The position numbers and the translations under genes were made by a program. The notes beneath the pieces are model-generated. The model saw only the letters and a program-made list of their open reading frames with translations. It was not told the origin of the DNA and did not search any database. Below, piece after piece: positions 51,538 to 60,509 of a stretch of 64,000 nucleotides of DNA. The first letter of the stretch is position 1; every line of letters begins with the position of its first letter. Origin of the DNA: Vibrio vulnificus NBRC 15645 = ATCC 27562 (GTDB taxonomy: Bacteria; Pseudomonadota; Gammaproteobacteria; Enterobacterales; Vibrionaceae); NCBI RefSeq assembly GCF_002224265.1, contig NZ_CP012881.1, positions 2,790,001 to 2,854,000 on the forward strand, written 5' to 3'.

Positions 51538-54432
51538 TTATTCCTGATCCACTTTTAATCCATCACTCACCAACATCACTTGATGAGGGGTGTTGATCTG
51601 CGAGATTTGTGTTCTCACATCGATGCTGGTCGTGCGAAGTAGATTGGCGTAGCCAGTCAGTGCTGGATTGTGCTCGCTCATCCACAACAAATTGCCATCT
51701 ATGCTAGGGAAGTAATCATCATCAAAGTTCAACTGAGGTTTGCCTTTCAAAGTGAGAATATTGAGTGTTTCCTCGTAGGTCGGCAGCCTCCATTCGCTGA
51801 TGCCACAGAGTTTGGATTCGTTGGCTCGCTGAACGAGCTGATTCACCGTACATTGATGCGCTTTATCCTGGCTATAAACGTCACCGTTAAGCGCGACACA
51901 GAAGCCGTTGTATTGGTCGTCACTCACCGCCAAGTTATCGCCATGCAGGTATCGATTGTCGATGCCATACCAGTGACGAATGCGATCGCCTTCCTCCATC
52001 TCACTGTTTGGCACAGCCCAAGTTCGGCCAGTTTTACTTTCCACGGTGCAGCTATGTGGTGTCGCAATATAAGGGAGATCTTGTCGAGCCAAGCGCTCGC
52101 CTTGCGCATCGATTTTGAGGAAGGAAAGGGATTGGTAACCATCGGCATTGGAGTTTCGTGCGTAACCACTCATCGGGTCGCAGCCAAAGTCTGAATCAAA
52201 ATGATGTGAGTTGGTCAGCCCTGCGTCACCGATGCGAACGTTGAACTGAGCGCTTGGTGTCCCTTTATGAGCAATTTGGAAGTAATAACGAGTGAACTTA
52301 GTGAGCCCAGTTAACGTTGTTATGTTTTTTTCCGCTGTCGTTTGATTGGCAGCCTCGCTTAAGTTCGTGAATGGTTTGGTATCCCAGTGCAGCGTGTAAC
52401 CGCTGTTGCCTTGTGGTTGCCACTCCAAGGTCAACCAGTCGTCACCGCGCCCACGAACGGCGATACCACGGATTTGGTCTTGCGCAAATTCGGTGCTGCA
52501 AATAGATTCCAAGCCGTTGATGGGTTCAGTGGGTAGCCAACTGGTGTTGCTATCCATGGCTGTGTTGAGCTCTGATGCCATCTTAGTGTCTGCTGGGAAC
52601 TGGCTCAAATTGCTAAACGCTTGAGCGCTCCATTTCAACAAGTTGTTGATGGTGGTGTCGGTATCTTCCATATGATGCGCAACGTCTGAAATATTTTTCA
52701 GCAGTTGGATAACTTGAAACGGCTCAGGCAATAGGTTGCTTGTGCTATACATGCGGTATTGGGCGTTATAGTCCAAATCAAGCAGTTGTGCTGCGGTACG
52801 GAAAAAATCAGAAGCGTTGTCGATGGCGGGTAGCTTGTTGTTGTGCACCGATGCCATCTGCATCGCAACAATGGAACTCATCAGCTGCAACATTTCTGGT
52901 GTGTGTTTGGCAAACAGTGTATCGATCGCCGTTTGTTTCACAGGCTTCGCGTATTGACCGCCACCGTGATGCATCAATCCACTGCGCTCGGCTAATAGTG
53001 CATGCGCGTTGTTTTCAAATGAGATTTTTAAACGAGGGAACTCATCAGCAGTGACGATGCCATCTTGGTTCTTATCGATATCGGCACTTGCCAGTTCACA
53101 AAACGCGCCTAAGTAGGAGCGCATTTCCACCCCGCTGGCAGGATCGTAGGCGATCACCGTCAACAGATCTTGCATATTGTCGGTAGGATGGGCGCTTGGC
53201 TTGGTGAGATCTTCATTCTTGTCGTAATAAACGTAGACTTCATTGCCTGTTGGCTGACAAGCATCAAAGCCGTTGGCGGTGTCACGTAGAGTAAGGCGCA
53301 GCTCAAACTGACGATTCGCCCCCTCAATGGCAGTGTAGGATTTCACGGCGTCAGCGGGCGTGATAGGCAGCAGCAATGGACGCTTGGGTTTGAGCGGATT
53401 GTCATAGTGACTGCTTGCCAAAGGATCGTTAGGGTAGGAGCCAATTTGCAACGAGATTTGCGGGTTTTTCATGCCCGAAACGGTTTCGCCTTTCAAGACC
53501 AGTGTTCTGCTTGGATAAGAATTATCAAGCACTTCACGCAGCACATTGCTCTGTTCAACGGCGTGCATCTCGATCCATTTATCTTCGATACGTTTTTGCC
53601 AGCCATCAGCCAAAACAATCGCTTGGTTTTGAGCCATCTGCTCATAGACTGAACTCACCGCGTCGATCCAACGAGCGTCCTCAGTCAAAGGTGCAGCAAT
53701 CGTTTCATGCTTGAGCAAGGCATCAATCAGAGACGCTTTTTCCATCTCTAGAGAAGAGAGTGCAACCTGTTTTTCGCTATCAAATGGATCGGAAATGGTG
53801 TGCAACAAGGCGGCGATCGCCATGATTTTCTCACGACCATGTTCGTTCATTAGCTCAAGTGCACTTCGCTCACCGCTGGGGTCGAGAGCAACAAACAACG
53901 AATTGGTTTGCGAGAATGTCAGTGGCAGCCATTCATCATGTGTGATGAAAGAGTCGCCGTTTTTGTCTGCGGCCAATAACGGTTTCTTAGCGCCAATCGC
54001 ATTTCGATACAGCAGCACTTCGCGTATTGCGGTTTTCTCTGTGTTGGTGGTCGCGGTATTTGAAGTGCGATCCTCATTTGCAGATTCAAGCGGATAAACA
54101 ACGCGGACGGCTTCAATGGTGAGGGGAAGCGCATCGCTCAGTTTGGCAGGATCCACCTCGAGCAGATAGCGAGGCTGATGCTCACCTGCGTGTCTTTTCG
54201 CGGTTGAGCGCGCCACAATCTCTTCGCCCGCCAGCAGCCTCACTTCCGTTGTGGTGGTTTCATGACTATTCAGTGGTGTCGCTTGGGAGGGGGTAACAAA
54301 ACCCGTCAAGGTGACTTTCGTGGACGTTGCTGGGCTGGTTGCTGAACCGCCACCGTCGCCACCACCACATGCAGTCAACAGACCCGCAATGGTTGAGGCA
54401 ACCAAACTCTTGGCAAATAAGCGCATTTTCAC
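51538..54432 (-). CDS. Large lipoprotein with EF-hand loops and C-terminal DUF1566
   Basis: A protein of 964 residues with a lipoprotein signal peptide (lipobox LLTAC, Cys near 22) and a Gly/Ser linker. Two textbook 12-residue EF-hand loops are present, DKNGDSFITHDE at 156-167 and DKNQDGIVTADE at 453-464. A fibronectin-III-like segment lies near 665-730, and a DUF1566 domain from about 800 to the end (WRLPTYEETLNIL, LLWMSEHN). It is likely surface-exposed and calcium-binding. It is divergent from the Tad pilus operon across a shared 242-base region, which suggests co-regulation or a role at the pilus. Confidence 0.75.
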   Translation of the reverse strand: MKMRLFAKSLVASTIAGLLTACGGGDGGGSATSPATSTKVTLTGFVTPSQATPLNSHETTTTEVRLLAGEEIVARSTAKRHAGEHQPRYLLEVDPAKLSDALPLTIEAVRVVYPLESANEDRTSNTATTNTEKTAIREVLLYRNAIGAKKPLLAADKNGDSFITHDEWLPLTFSQTNSLFVALDPSGERSALELMNEHGREKIMAIAALLHTISDPFDSEKQVALSSLEMEKASLIDALLKHETIAAPLTEDARWIDAVSSVYEQMAQNQAIVLADGWQKRIEDKWIEMHAVEQSNVLREVLDNSYPSRTLVLKGETVSGMKNPQISLQIGSYPNDPLASSHYDNPLKPKRPLLLPITPADAVKSYTAIEGANRQFELRLTLRDTANGFDACQPTGNEVYVYYDKNEDLTKPSAHPTDNMQDLLTVIAYDPASGVEMRSYLGAFCELASADIDKNQDGIVTADEFPRLKISFENNAHALLAERSGLMHHGGGQYAKPVKQTAIDTLFAKHTPEMLQLMSSIVAMQMASVHNNKLPAIDNASDFFRTAAQLLDLDYNAQYRMYSTSNLLPEPFQVIQLLKNISDVAHHMEDTDTTINNLLKWSAQAFSNLSQFPADTKMASELNTAMDSNTSWLPTEPINGLESICSTEFAQDQIRGIAVRGRGDDWLTLEWQPQGNSGYTLHWDTKPFTNLSEAANQTTAEKNITTLTGLTKFTRYYFQIAHKGTPSAQFNVRIGDAGLTNSHHFDSDFGCDPMSGYARNSNADGYQSLSFLKIDAQGERLARQDLPYIATPHSCTVESKTGRTWAVPNSEMEEGDRIRHWYGIDNRYLHGDNLAVSDDQYNGFCVALNGDVYSQDKAHQCTVNQLVQRANESKLCGISEWRLPTYEETLNILTLKGKPQLNFDDDYFPSIDGNLLWMSEHNPALTGYANLLRTTSIDVRTQISQINTPHQVMLVSDGLKVDQE

Positions 54433-54611
54433 TCCTTATTGAAAAATTTGCTCGATAGATGAGAAGGGGAATGACGCCGTGATTTGAGTGAATGCTCTAT
54501 TAATCAGATCAATGATCTAATTAATGGTAAAAATTCGATCAAAAACACTGGCAAAATGTCATTTTGTAAAATATTCATCGCTTTATTTGTTGCGCATAAT
54601 AATATAAATGT

Positions 54612-54641
54612 TATCATTTGCAAATGATATTAATTCTCATA
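54612..54641 (+). promoter_or_regulatory. Candidate Fur box upstream of flp
   Basis: AATGATATTAATTCTCATA (54623-54641) matches the 19-base Fur consensus of vibrios at all but two of the fixed positions. It overlaps a perfect 18-bp palindrome, TATCATTTGCAAATGATA (54612-54629), so two Fur dimers could bind in overlapping registers. It lies 33 bases before the flp ATG, in the region where the Tad promoter should be, and about 180 bases from the divergent lipoprotein gene. Confidence 0.5.
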
Positions 54642-54674
54642 AACATTTACATGTTGTTTCAAAAAGGAGTAATG

Positions 54675-54851
54675 ATGCTGAAACAATTCATTAACGATGA
54701 AAACGGCGCAACCGCGATTGAATATGGAATCCTTGCTGCCGGTCTTGCGGCTGGTGTGCTGGCTATTTTCGGCTCAGATGGGGTGTTTATTTCTGCGCTG
54801 AAAGAGAAGTTTCTTGGCATCGTTAACAGCCTGAACCCTGCAGGCGAGTAA
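54675..54851 (+). CDS. flp: Flp/Fap type IVb pilin
   Basis: A protein of 58 residues. MLKQFINDENG is the short leader, cut after Gly, and ATAIEYGILAAGLAAGVLAI is the Flp signature with Glu at +5 and Tyr at +6 and a single hydrophobic helix. The ATG at 54675 has AAGGAG 5 bases upstream; the ATG one codon before is too close to it. It is the major subunit of the Tad pilus, a surface fibre used for adhesion and biofilm formation. It is the first gene of the operon; the peptidase gene starts 2 bases on. Confidence 0.92.
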   Translation: MLKQFINDENGATAIEYGILAAGLAAGVLAIFGSDGVFISALKEKFLGIVNSLNPAGE

Positions 54852-54853
54852 AC

Positions 54854-55285
54854 GTGAATCCAGAGATTGTCGCGATCAGTGCCTTATTGGTATTGCTGAT
54901 GGTGGTCGTGCTTAGCGATGCGTTACAGCGAAAGATATACAACGCCAACATAGCGCTCTTGTTTTTGGTGGCGACTGGCTATCGTTTTATGCAGGGCTCA
55001 CCGTTTTGGCTTGATGCCACTTTGTATGCCCTCATTGTCTGTGTCGTGGGGATGCTGCTTTGGCAATACGGCTTGCTCGGCGCGGGGGATGTGAAGTTAG
55101 CGGCAGTCTGTGCTTGGATTGTGTTCCCCCACTGGTTTGAGCTTGTTTTACTCAGTGCGTTTGGGGCAGGAATATTGGCGGTTTGGCAGTTGGCTCGCGC
55201 TTATTTTGCCACATCAAACGGGCATCAAGGGACGGTTCCACTTGGTGTTTCGATATCTGCTTCAACCGCTTACCTTATTTTATAA
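54854..55285 (+). CDS. tadV: Prepilin peptidase TadV/CpaA
   Basis: A membrane protein of 143 residues, an A24 aspartic peptidase of the short TadV kind with about four helices. The two catalytic aspartates are D22 (SDALQRKIYN) and D79 (GAGDVK, the GxGD motif). It cuts the leader of Flp and probably of the TadE and TadF pseudopilins. The start is GTG at 54854. Length and order (flp then tadV) agree with other Tad loci. Confidence 0.9.
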   Translation: MNPEIVAISALLVLLMVVVLSDALQRKIYNANIALLFLVATGYRFMQGSPFWLDATLYALIVCVVGMLLWQYGLLGAGDVKLAAVCAWIVFPHWFELVLLSAFGAGILAVWQLARAYFATSNGHQGTVPLGVSISASTAYLIL

Positions 55286-55300
55286 ATTGGATTTTTCATC

Positions 55301-56140
55301 ATGAGTCGTTGGTACATGGCTGTCTTTGCAGCTTTGTCTGTTGCCTTATTACTGGCGGGGTTTGTCTGGTTAGATACCTCCCAGCTCCACCAATCATCAA
55401 AACATCTGTCGCCTGTTGAGCGAAAAGCGCAAGTGCTGGTCTCCAGCCGAGCGTTGGCGATGGGATCATTTATCGAGCGAGAGAGCTTGGAGTGGAAAGA
55501 AGTCTCGCTGCAAGAACGAGAAACCTTGGGTGAGGTGTTTCTTCAGCCCGTGTTTGAGCTAGAACAGATCGCCGGCAGTGTGGCAGTGCAGTTTATTCCC
55601 GCCAATACGGTGTTATCTCCCGCCATGTTGTTGCGCCCAGAGCAATCGGATTTTCTGTCTGCACTGGTGAAACCAGGTATGAGAGCGATTTCGATTGAGC
55701 TTGACCCAATGGCGGCGGGCCTCGGCTTACTTCGTCCGGGAAACAAAGTGGATGTGCTGCTGACAAGCCAATCGGAAATCGACCAAGACGCCAACGGCAC
55801 GCCGATATACAACAACATGGCTGTCGAAACGGTATTGCAAAACATTCATTTGCTCGCGATTGGTAATCAATATTCTACCCATCAAAAGCCAGAGAAAAGT
55901 GCCAAAAGTTATGATCCAACCTCAGTGACCTTCGAAGTATCACTTCAAGACGCAGAAAAATTGGTGTTGGCCAGCAAGCTCGGGGAGTTATCCCTGGTGT
56001 TACGCGGCAATCACGATCAAACCGAAGTGGCCAACAAACCGCTCAAGTGGGCCAAAGATATTTCGGGCGCGTATGACCTTGAGCAACAACCCACCCAGTC
56101 GGTGACGGTGATCCGCGGTAACGTGAAGGAGGGGCAGTAA
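55301..56140 (+). CDS. rcpC: Pilus assembly protein RcpC/CpaB
   Basis: A protein of 279 residues with one N-terminal membrane helix (FAALSVALLLAGFVWL). A SAF-like domain follows (VLVSSRALAMGSFIERESLEW), and then the RcpC/CpaB body with MRAISIELDPMAAGLGLLRPG and VDVLLTSQS. It is a periplasmic part of the Tad machine that helps the secretin RcpA and may affect pilin modification or stability. It sits 15 bases after tadV and 2 bases before the secretin gene. Confidence 0.88.
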   Translation: MSRWYMAVFAALSVALLLAGFVWLDTSQLHQSSKHLSPVERKAQVLVSSRALAMGSFIERESLEWKEVSLQERETLGEVFLQPVFELEQIAGSVAVQFIPANTVLSPAMLLRPEQSDFLSALVKPGMRAISIELDPMAAGLGLLRPGNKVDVLLTSQSEIDQDANGTPIYNNMAVETVLQNIHLLAIGNQYSTHQKPEKSAKSYDPTSVTFEVSLQDAEKLVLASKLGELSLVLRGNHDQTEVANKPLKWAKDISGAYDLEQQPTQSVTVIRGNVKEGQ

Positions 56141-56142
56141 TC

Positions 56143-57534
56143 ATGATGCACGTGGCTAAACAATGGTGGCTGGTTGCCGCTTTCACGCTGGTGGTGCCTT
56201 TCGCACAGGCGGCCAAAGAGATCACCTTAGAAGTGGGGCAAAGCCGACTCATCCCTCTGTCGAAAGAGATGCGCAGCGTCTACATCGTCGATTCAACCAT
56301 TGCCGATGTCAAAACGCCGTCTGCACGCAGTGCGTTGGTATTTGGCGCGCAAGTGGGCAAAACCGACCTAGTGATTGTTGGCAAAGAAGGGGATGCTATT
56401 GCGCACTATCGTCTGAATGTGAAAAACAGTGGTTTGAGCCAATTGGAACGTCACCTTGAGATCTTATATCCCGCCTTCCGTATTAGCCTTCAATCGGTGG
56501 GCGATTCGATCGCCGTGGCCGGCACGGTAGCAAGCCCAGAAATGGCGGCGGATATTTTGAGTTTGGTGAACAATTTTGCGCTCGGGCAGATTGCAGACAA
56601 AGACCGTCTGAAAGAAATCACAGCGGAAGTGAGCCGTAAATCCGCCAACCAGCCAGAAGGGCCGGGTGGGCAGTCGGTGCTGCCTTTGGTGATCAATCAA
56701 TTAAAAATCACTGCCGCACCTCAAGTGAACATTTCAATCCGTATGGTGGAGATGGCCAAGAGTACCAGTGAAGAACTGGGGATCCGCTGGCAATCGGTCA
56801 ATCCGAATTGGATGCTGGGCGTGTCACCCGGTAACGAATTTGCCGCAGGACTGGATTTAACAGACCCCGATAATCTCATTAAAGAATCAGCGTTTATGGG
56901 CATCATCGATGCGCTGGCATCAAAGAGCCTCGTCAATGTGCTGGCTGAACCGAATCTCACGGCAAAATCGGGTGAAAAAGCCGAGTTTTTGGTGGGGGGA
57001 GAGTTTCCTTTCCCAAGCATCGATGGTGATTCGGTTGGTGTTGAGTTCAAGAGCTTTGGTGTGGGTCTTTCGGTGACCCCAACCGTGCTATCGGAAAATC
57101 GCATTTCGCTTACCGTGACACCGGTTGTCAGTGCGCTTAGCCGTCAAAACTCTATCAAAATTAATGGGGTTGATGTGCCGGGGCTGGATAAGCGAACCGC
57201 GACCACCACCATCGAGTTGGCTGATGGGCAAAGTTTTGCGTTGGCTGGGTTGCTAAGAACATCAGAAGAAAACTCCGTTGATGCCATTCCATTTTTGGGT
57301 GAGTTGCCAGGGGTTGGCGCGCTGTTTCGAACCAACAAGAGTAAACAGATTGAACGTGAACTGGTGATCATTGCCACGGCGAGTCTGGTTCAGCCGACGG
57401 GTGATCTCGAGTCCATACCGACACCTCTGGATAGCTTCCGCTCACCAACGCGTTTTGAACGCTTGCTCTTTGGTGAGTTAGAGGGAGAGGCAAACACACC
57501 AAAGTTGATTGGTGATTACGGCTATCGCTACTAA
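56143..57534 (+). CDS. rcpA: Tad secretin RcpA/CpaC
   Basis: A protein of 463 residues with a signal peptide (cleavage after AQA near residue 24). A pilus-type N-domain follows (LEVGQSRLIPLSKEM...IVDSTIADVK), then a BON-like segment near 85-145, and the secretin core with VLAEPNLTAKSGEKAEFLVG and GLDKRTATTTIELADGQSF. It forms the outer-membrane ring through which the Flp pilus passes. Confidence 0.92.
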   Translation: MMHVAKQWWLVAAFTLVVPFAQAAKEITLEVGQSRLIPLSKEMRSVYIVDSTIADVKTPSARSALVFGAQVGKTDLVIVGKEGDAIAHYRLNVKNSGLSQLERHLEILYPAFRISLQSVGDSIAVAGTVASPEMAADILSLVNNFALGQIADKDRLKEITAEVSRKSANQPEGPGGQSVLPLVINQLKITAAPQVNISIRMVEMAKSTSEELGIRWQSVNPNWMLGVSPGNEFAAGLDLTDPDNLIKESAFMGIIDALASKSLVNVLAEPNLTAKSGEKAEFLVGGEFPFPSIDGDSVGVEFKSFGVGLSVTPTVLSENRISLTVTPVVSALSRQNSIKINGVDVPGLDKRTATTTIELADGQSFALAGLLRTSEENSVDAIPFLGELPGVGALFRTNKSKQIERELVIIATASLVQPTGDLESIPTPLDSFRSPTRFERLLFGELEGEANTPKLIGDYGYRY

Positions 57535-57551
57535 CAGGATTTCACGACAAC

Positions 57552-58121
57552 ATGATTAACAAACGACCGCATCTATGGATGCTTTCAGCCGCGATGCTGT
57601 TCAACGTAGGGTGTACCTCAACGCCGAATCTATCCGAACAACGTGAACTGACGTTGAGCTCACACGACGCCGTTTTGCCCGCTTTGCAGCAGCTTTTACA
57701 GCCAACACAGCAAAGGGTTGAGCAAGGTGATGTCTCGGTATTGATTCGCACTCAGCAGGTGTCGCACAACAGCCTCGCCCAGTGGCAGCAGCAACTGAGT
57801 GAGTCACTCTCTTTGCCTGTGGATGTTCGCTGGCAGCAAGTGGATCAAACCGACATTGGGGTGAAGATTGACGTCGCTCTCATCCCAAAAACTTGCCGTT
57901 TTGAGCCGAATCTGGCGTTGAGCGAGGCGCAGTGTCGCCACAAACGTCGCCTACAAATGTCAATGGCCAATCAGCAGCATTATCGTCAAGGGGCACCGCT
58001 TTTGATTACCGAAAGCAGCTTGGAAGTGGGGGCCGTGGAGCGTTTGCGCCAAGGTAACGTCAGAATTGCCGAAGACCCAGCGAAGATCACCGATGGTTCA
58101 GGAGGTGAAAGTGGAAACTAA
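57552..58121 (+). CDS. CpaD-like pilus lipoprotein
   Basis: A protein of 189 residues with a lipoprotein signal peptide ending FNVGC (Cys near 20). The mature part has a CpaD-like pattern: beta-rich, with CRFEPNLALSEAQCRHKRRL near the middle carrying two Cys, and a disordered tail. CpaD/RcpB-type lipoproteins help place the Tad secretin. Sequence similarity is low in this family, so the call relies on signal peptide, size and position between rcpA and tadZ. It overlaps tadZ by 11 bases. Confidence 0.78.
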   Translation: MINKRPHLWMLSAAMLFNVGCTSTPNLSEQRELTLSSHDAVLPALQQLLQPTQQRVEQGDVSVLIRTQQVSHNSLAQWQQQLSESLSLPVDVRWQQVDQTDIGVKIDVALIPKTCRFEPNLALSEAQCRHKRRLQMSMANQQHYRQGAPLLITESSLEVGAVERLRQGNVRIAEDPAKITDGSGGESGN

Positions 58122-59208
58122 GCGTCAATCGATGATGGTGTTTGCCCAAAAAGGCGAGCAACTGAGCGTGATTGAGTCGGTGGTGGATCGCATCGCACAA
58201 CTTGATTGCCAAATTCACACGCAAAGCCTGAGCGCAGCGATTAAGTATTTGGCGCAGCGCCAATGTGGCGACATTTTACTTTTGCAGGTGCAACGTGATG
58301 AGTTGCAACGCTTGACTGAACTGGCCAAAGTGACGCCTCCGGGCTGCCAAGTGATTCTCTTCGGCGAGGAAATTTCCTTGTCGGAATATCGTCATCTGAT
58401 GCAGATGGGCATCGCGGATTACCTTGCATTACCACTGGATCCCACAGCGCTGCACAAGAGTTTGTTGCACCTTTTAGGGGTGCATGCACAGAAAGGTTTT
58501 CAGCAAGGGCAAGTCTATTTGGTGAGTGGTACCAGCGGTGGTGTCGGAACGTCGACTGTTGCGGCTAATTTAGCCGTTGAGTTGGCTAAGCATCGTTCTG
58601 TCGCGTTAGTCGACTTTAACCTCAACTTTACTCAGCACCCGATTTTGCTGGGGGTGGAATATCAGCCAACCCTTCATCGCTTAGTGAATGAAGTGGAACG
58701 CGTTGATTCGGTGCTGATTCAGCAATTTGGTCAAAATGTGGGCCACCAGTTGAGCCTGTTTTATACAGAGGAGCAGGAGGAGTTATCTGTGCAACAGCGA
58801 ATCAATGTCGTCAATAAGTTAAAACAGCAATTTGCTTATGTGATTTTGGATGTGCCTCATTATCTTATTGAAAGTGTAGAGGATCTCATGCTGTCGGCGG
58901 ACAACTTCTTACTGGTACACGATTTCTCACTGCAAGCGGGTCGCCGAGCCGATGGTATTTTGTCGAAACTCGAAGGGTATCTGCACCATGTGCATCTGGT
59001 TGGGAATCAGAGCCGCGCCAAAGCGCATAAGCCTTGGAGCGAAAAACAGTTGTTTGAAGCGTGGTCAATCACACAATTTAGTGATCTGCCATTCGATAGC
59101 AAAGCGGTGCAAGCGGCAGAGCACAACGGCGAACCTTTGGTAAAACGCGGAGGTAAGTTGGCCAAAGCGATTGGCAAACTAAAAACACGCCTAGCGGGGA
59201 TCGCCTAA
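58111..59208 (+). CDS. tadZ: Tad localisation ATPase TadZ/CpaE
   Basis: A protein of 365 residues from GTG 58111, chosen because GGAGG lies 5 bases upstream; an earlier start would run deep into the preceding gene. Residues 1-130 form a receiver-like domain without the phosphorylatable Asp set. The C-terminal part is ParA/MinD-like with GTSGGVGTSTVAANLA as Walker A, lacking the usual Lys (Thr in its place), and VILDVPHYL as Walker B. TadZ proteins are known for atypical Walker motifs. It directs the Tad machine to the pole. Confidence 0.88.
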   Translation: METKRQSMMVFAQKGEQLSVIESVVDRIAQLDCQIHTQSLSAAIKYLAQRQCGDILLLQVQRDELQRLTELAKVTPPGCQVILFGEEISLSEYRHLMQMGIADYLALPLDPTALHKSLLHLLGVHAQKGFQQGQVYLVSGTSGGVGTSTVAANLAVELAKHRSVALVDFNLNFTQHPILLGVEYQPTLHRLVNEVERVDSVLIQQFGQNVGHQLSLFYTEEQEELSVQQRINVVNKLKQQFAYVILDVPHYLIESVEDLMLSADNFLLVHDFSLQAGRRADGILSKLEGYLHHVHLVGNQSRAKAHKPWSEKQLFEAWSITQFSDLPFDSKAVQAAEHNGEPLVKRGGKLAKAIGKLKTRLAGIA

Positions 59209-60500
59209 TGTTTGGTCACAAAACTCAACTGGTGCATGCCTCCCGAGGTAACCCACTCGTCATGCCTGAAGCCGCGCAAGCGGCTTTTGAAAAGCTGATT
59301 GAGCCCTCAGAAGCCGTAAAACTCAGCCGAGCTCAACTGCAGCAAGAGATTAAGAAAGCCGTTGGCCAAATGTCAGCGCAACAGTTGCTGCCTTACAACC
59401 AAAGTGAGTTGGCGGTGCTGGTGGAGCAGCTGTGTGACGACATGTTGGGTGTGGGCCCGATTCAATGTTTGGTCGAAGATCCGTCCGTGAGCGACATTCT
59501 TGTCAATGGACCAGAGCAAATCTACATTGAGCGTCATGGCAAGCTGTTGAAAACCGATATTCGTTTTCGCGACAAAAAGCACTTGCTCAATGTCGCGCAG
59601 CGAATCGTAAACGCCGTTGGCCGTCGTTTAGATGAATCCACCCCGTTAGTGGATGCACGTTTGGAAGATGGCAGCCGCGTTAACATCATCGCACCACCAC
59701 TTGCGCTAAATGGCGTGTGTATCTCAATTCGTAAATTTCCTGAACGTCAGTACGATCTTCCCGGTTTGGTTGCCTTTGGCAGTATGAGCGAAGAGATGGC
59801 GGAATGCCTTGCGTTAGCGGCACGTTGTCGTTTTAACATCTTGGTGTCTGGCGGAACGGGGGCGGGTAAAACCACCTTGCTCAACGCCATGAGCACGCCC
59901 ATTAGTGAAGATGAACGCATTATCACGATAGAAGATGCGGCTGAGTTGTCACTCACTCAACCTCACTGGATTCAGCTTGAAACGCGAACCGCCAGCTCTG
60001 AAGGCACTGGGGCTGTAACCGTGCGAGATTTGGTCAAAAATGCCCTGCGAATGCGACCTGATCGCATCATTTTGGGCGAAGTTCGTGGTGCTGAAGCCTT
60101 TGACATGTTGCAAGCGATGAATACCGGCCATGATGGTTCCTTATGTACCTTGCACGCAAACTCACCAGCAGACGCGATGTTGCGTTTGGAGAACATGTTG
60201 ATGATGGGGGCAGAGCAGATCCCATCAGCGGTTTTGCGTCAGCAAATCAGTTCAGCGTTGGATTTGGTCGTGCAGCTTGAACGCTCGCACGATGGTAAAC
60301 GCCGTGTCACTGCGATTTCCGCTGTTGGCGGGCTGGAAGAGGGGCAGATCGCCATCCATCCCCTGTTTGACTATCGCCTTGATGAAGAAGGGCGCGGTGA
60401 TTACCACCAAGGCATCTTGCCGCAAGGCGTGATTGAACGAGCTCGTCACTTCGCGTTGGATAAAGCGTGGTTAAGCTTGTTTTCAACCGTAGGGGGTTAA
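59208..60500 (+). CDS. tadA: Tad pilus assembly ATPase TadA/CpaF
   Basis: A cytosolic secretion ATPase of 430 residues. SGGTGAGKTTLLNAM (Walker A, about 213-221), IITIEDAAELSL (Asp box and Walker B region), LRMRPDRIILGEVRGAEAFD and TGHDGSLCTLHANSP (His box) are all present. It powers assembly, and probably retraction, of the Flp pilus together with TadB and TadC. Its ATG shares one base with the tadZ stop. Confidence 0.95.
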   Translation: MFGHKTQLVHASRGNPLVMPEAAQAAFEKLIEPSEAVKLSRAQLQQEIKKAVGQMSAQQLLPYNQSELAVLVEQLCDDMLGVGPIQCLVEDPSVSDILVNGPEQIYIERHGKLLKTDIRFRDKKHLLNVAQRIVNAVGRRLDESTPLVDARLEDGSRVNIIAPPLALNGVCISIRKFPERQYDLPGLVAFGSMSEEMAECLALAARCRFNILVSGGTGAGKTTLLNAMSTPISEDERIITIEDAAELSLTQPHWIQLETRTASSEGTGAVTVRDLVKNALRMRPDRIILGEVRGAEAFDMLQAMNTGHDGSLCTLHANSPADAMLRLENMLMMGAEQIPSAVLRQQISSALDLVVQLERSHDGKRRVTAISAVGGLEEGQIAIHPLFDYRLDEEGRGDYHQGILPQGVIERARHFALDKAWLSLFSTVGG

Positions 60501-60509
60501 GAGAGCACC

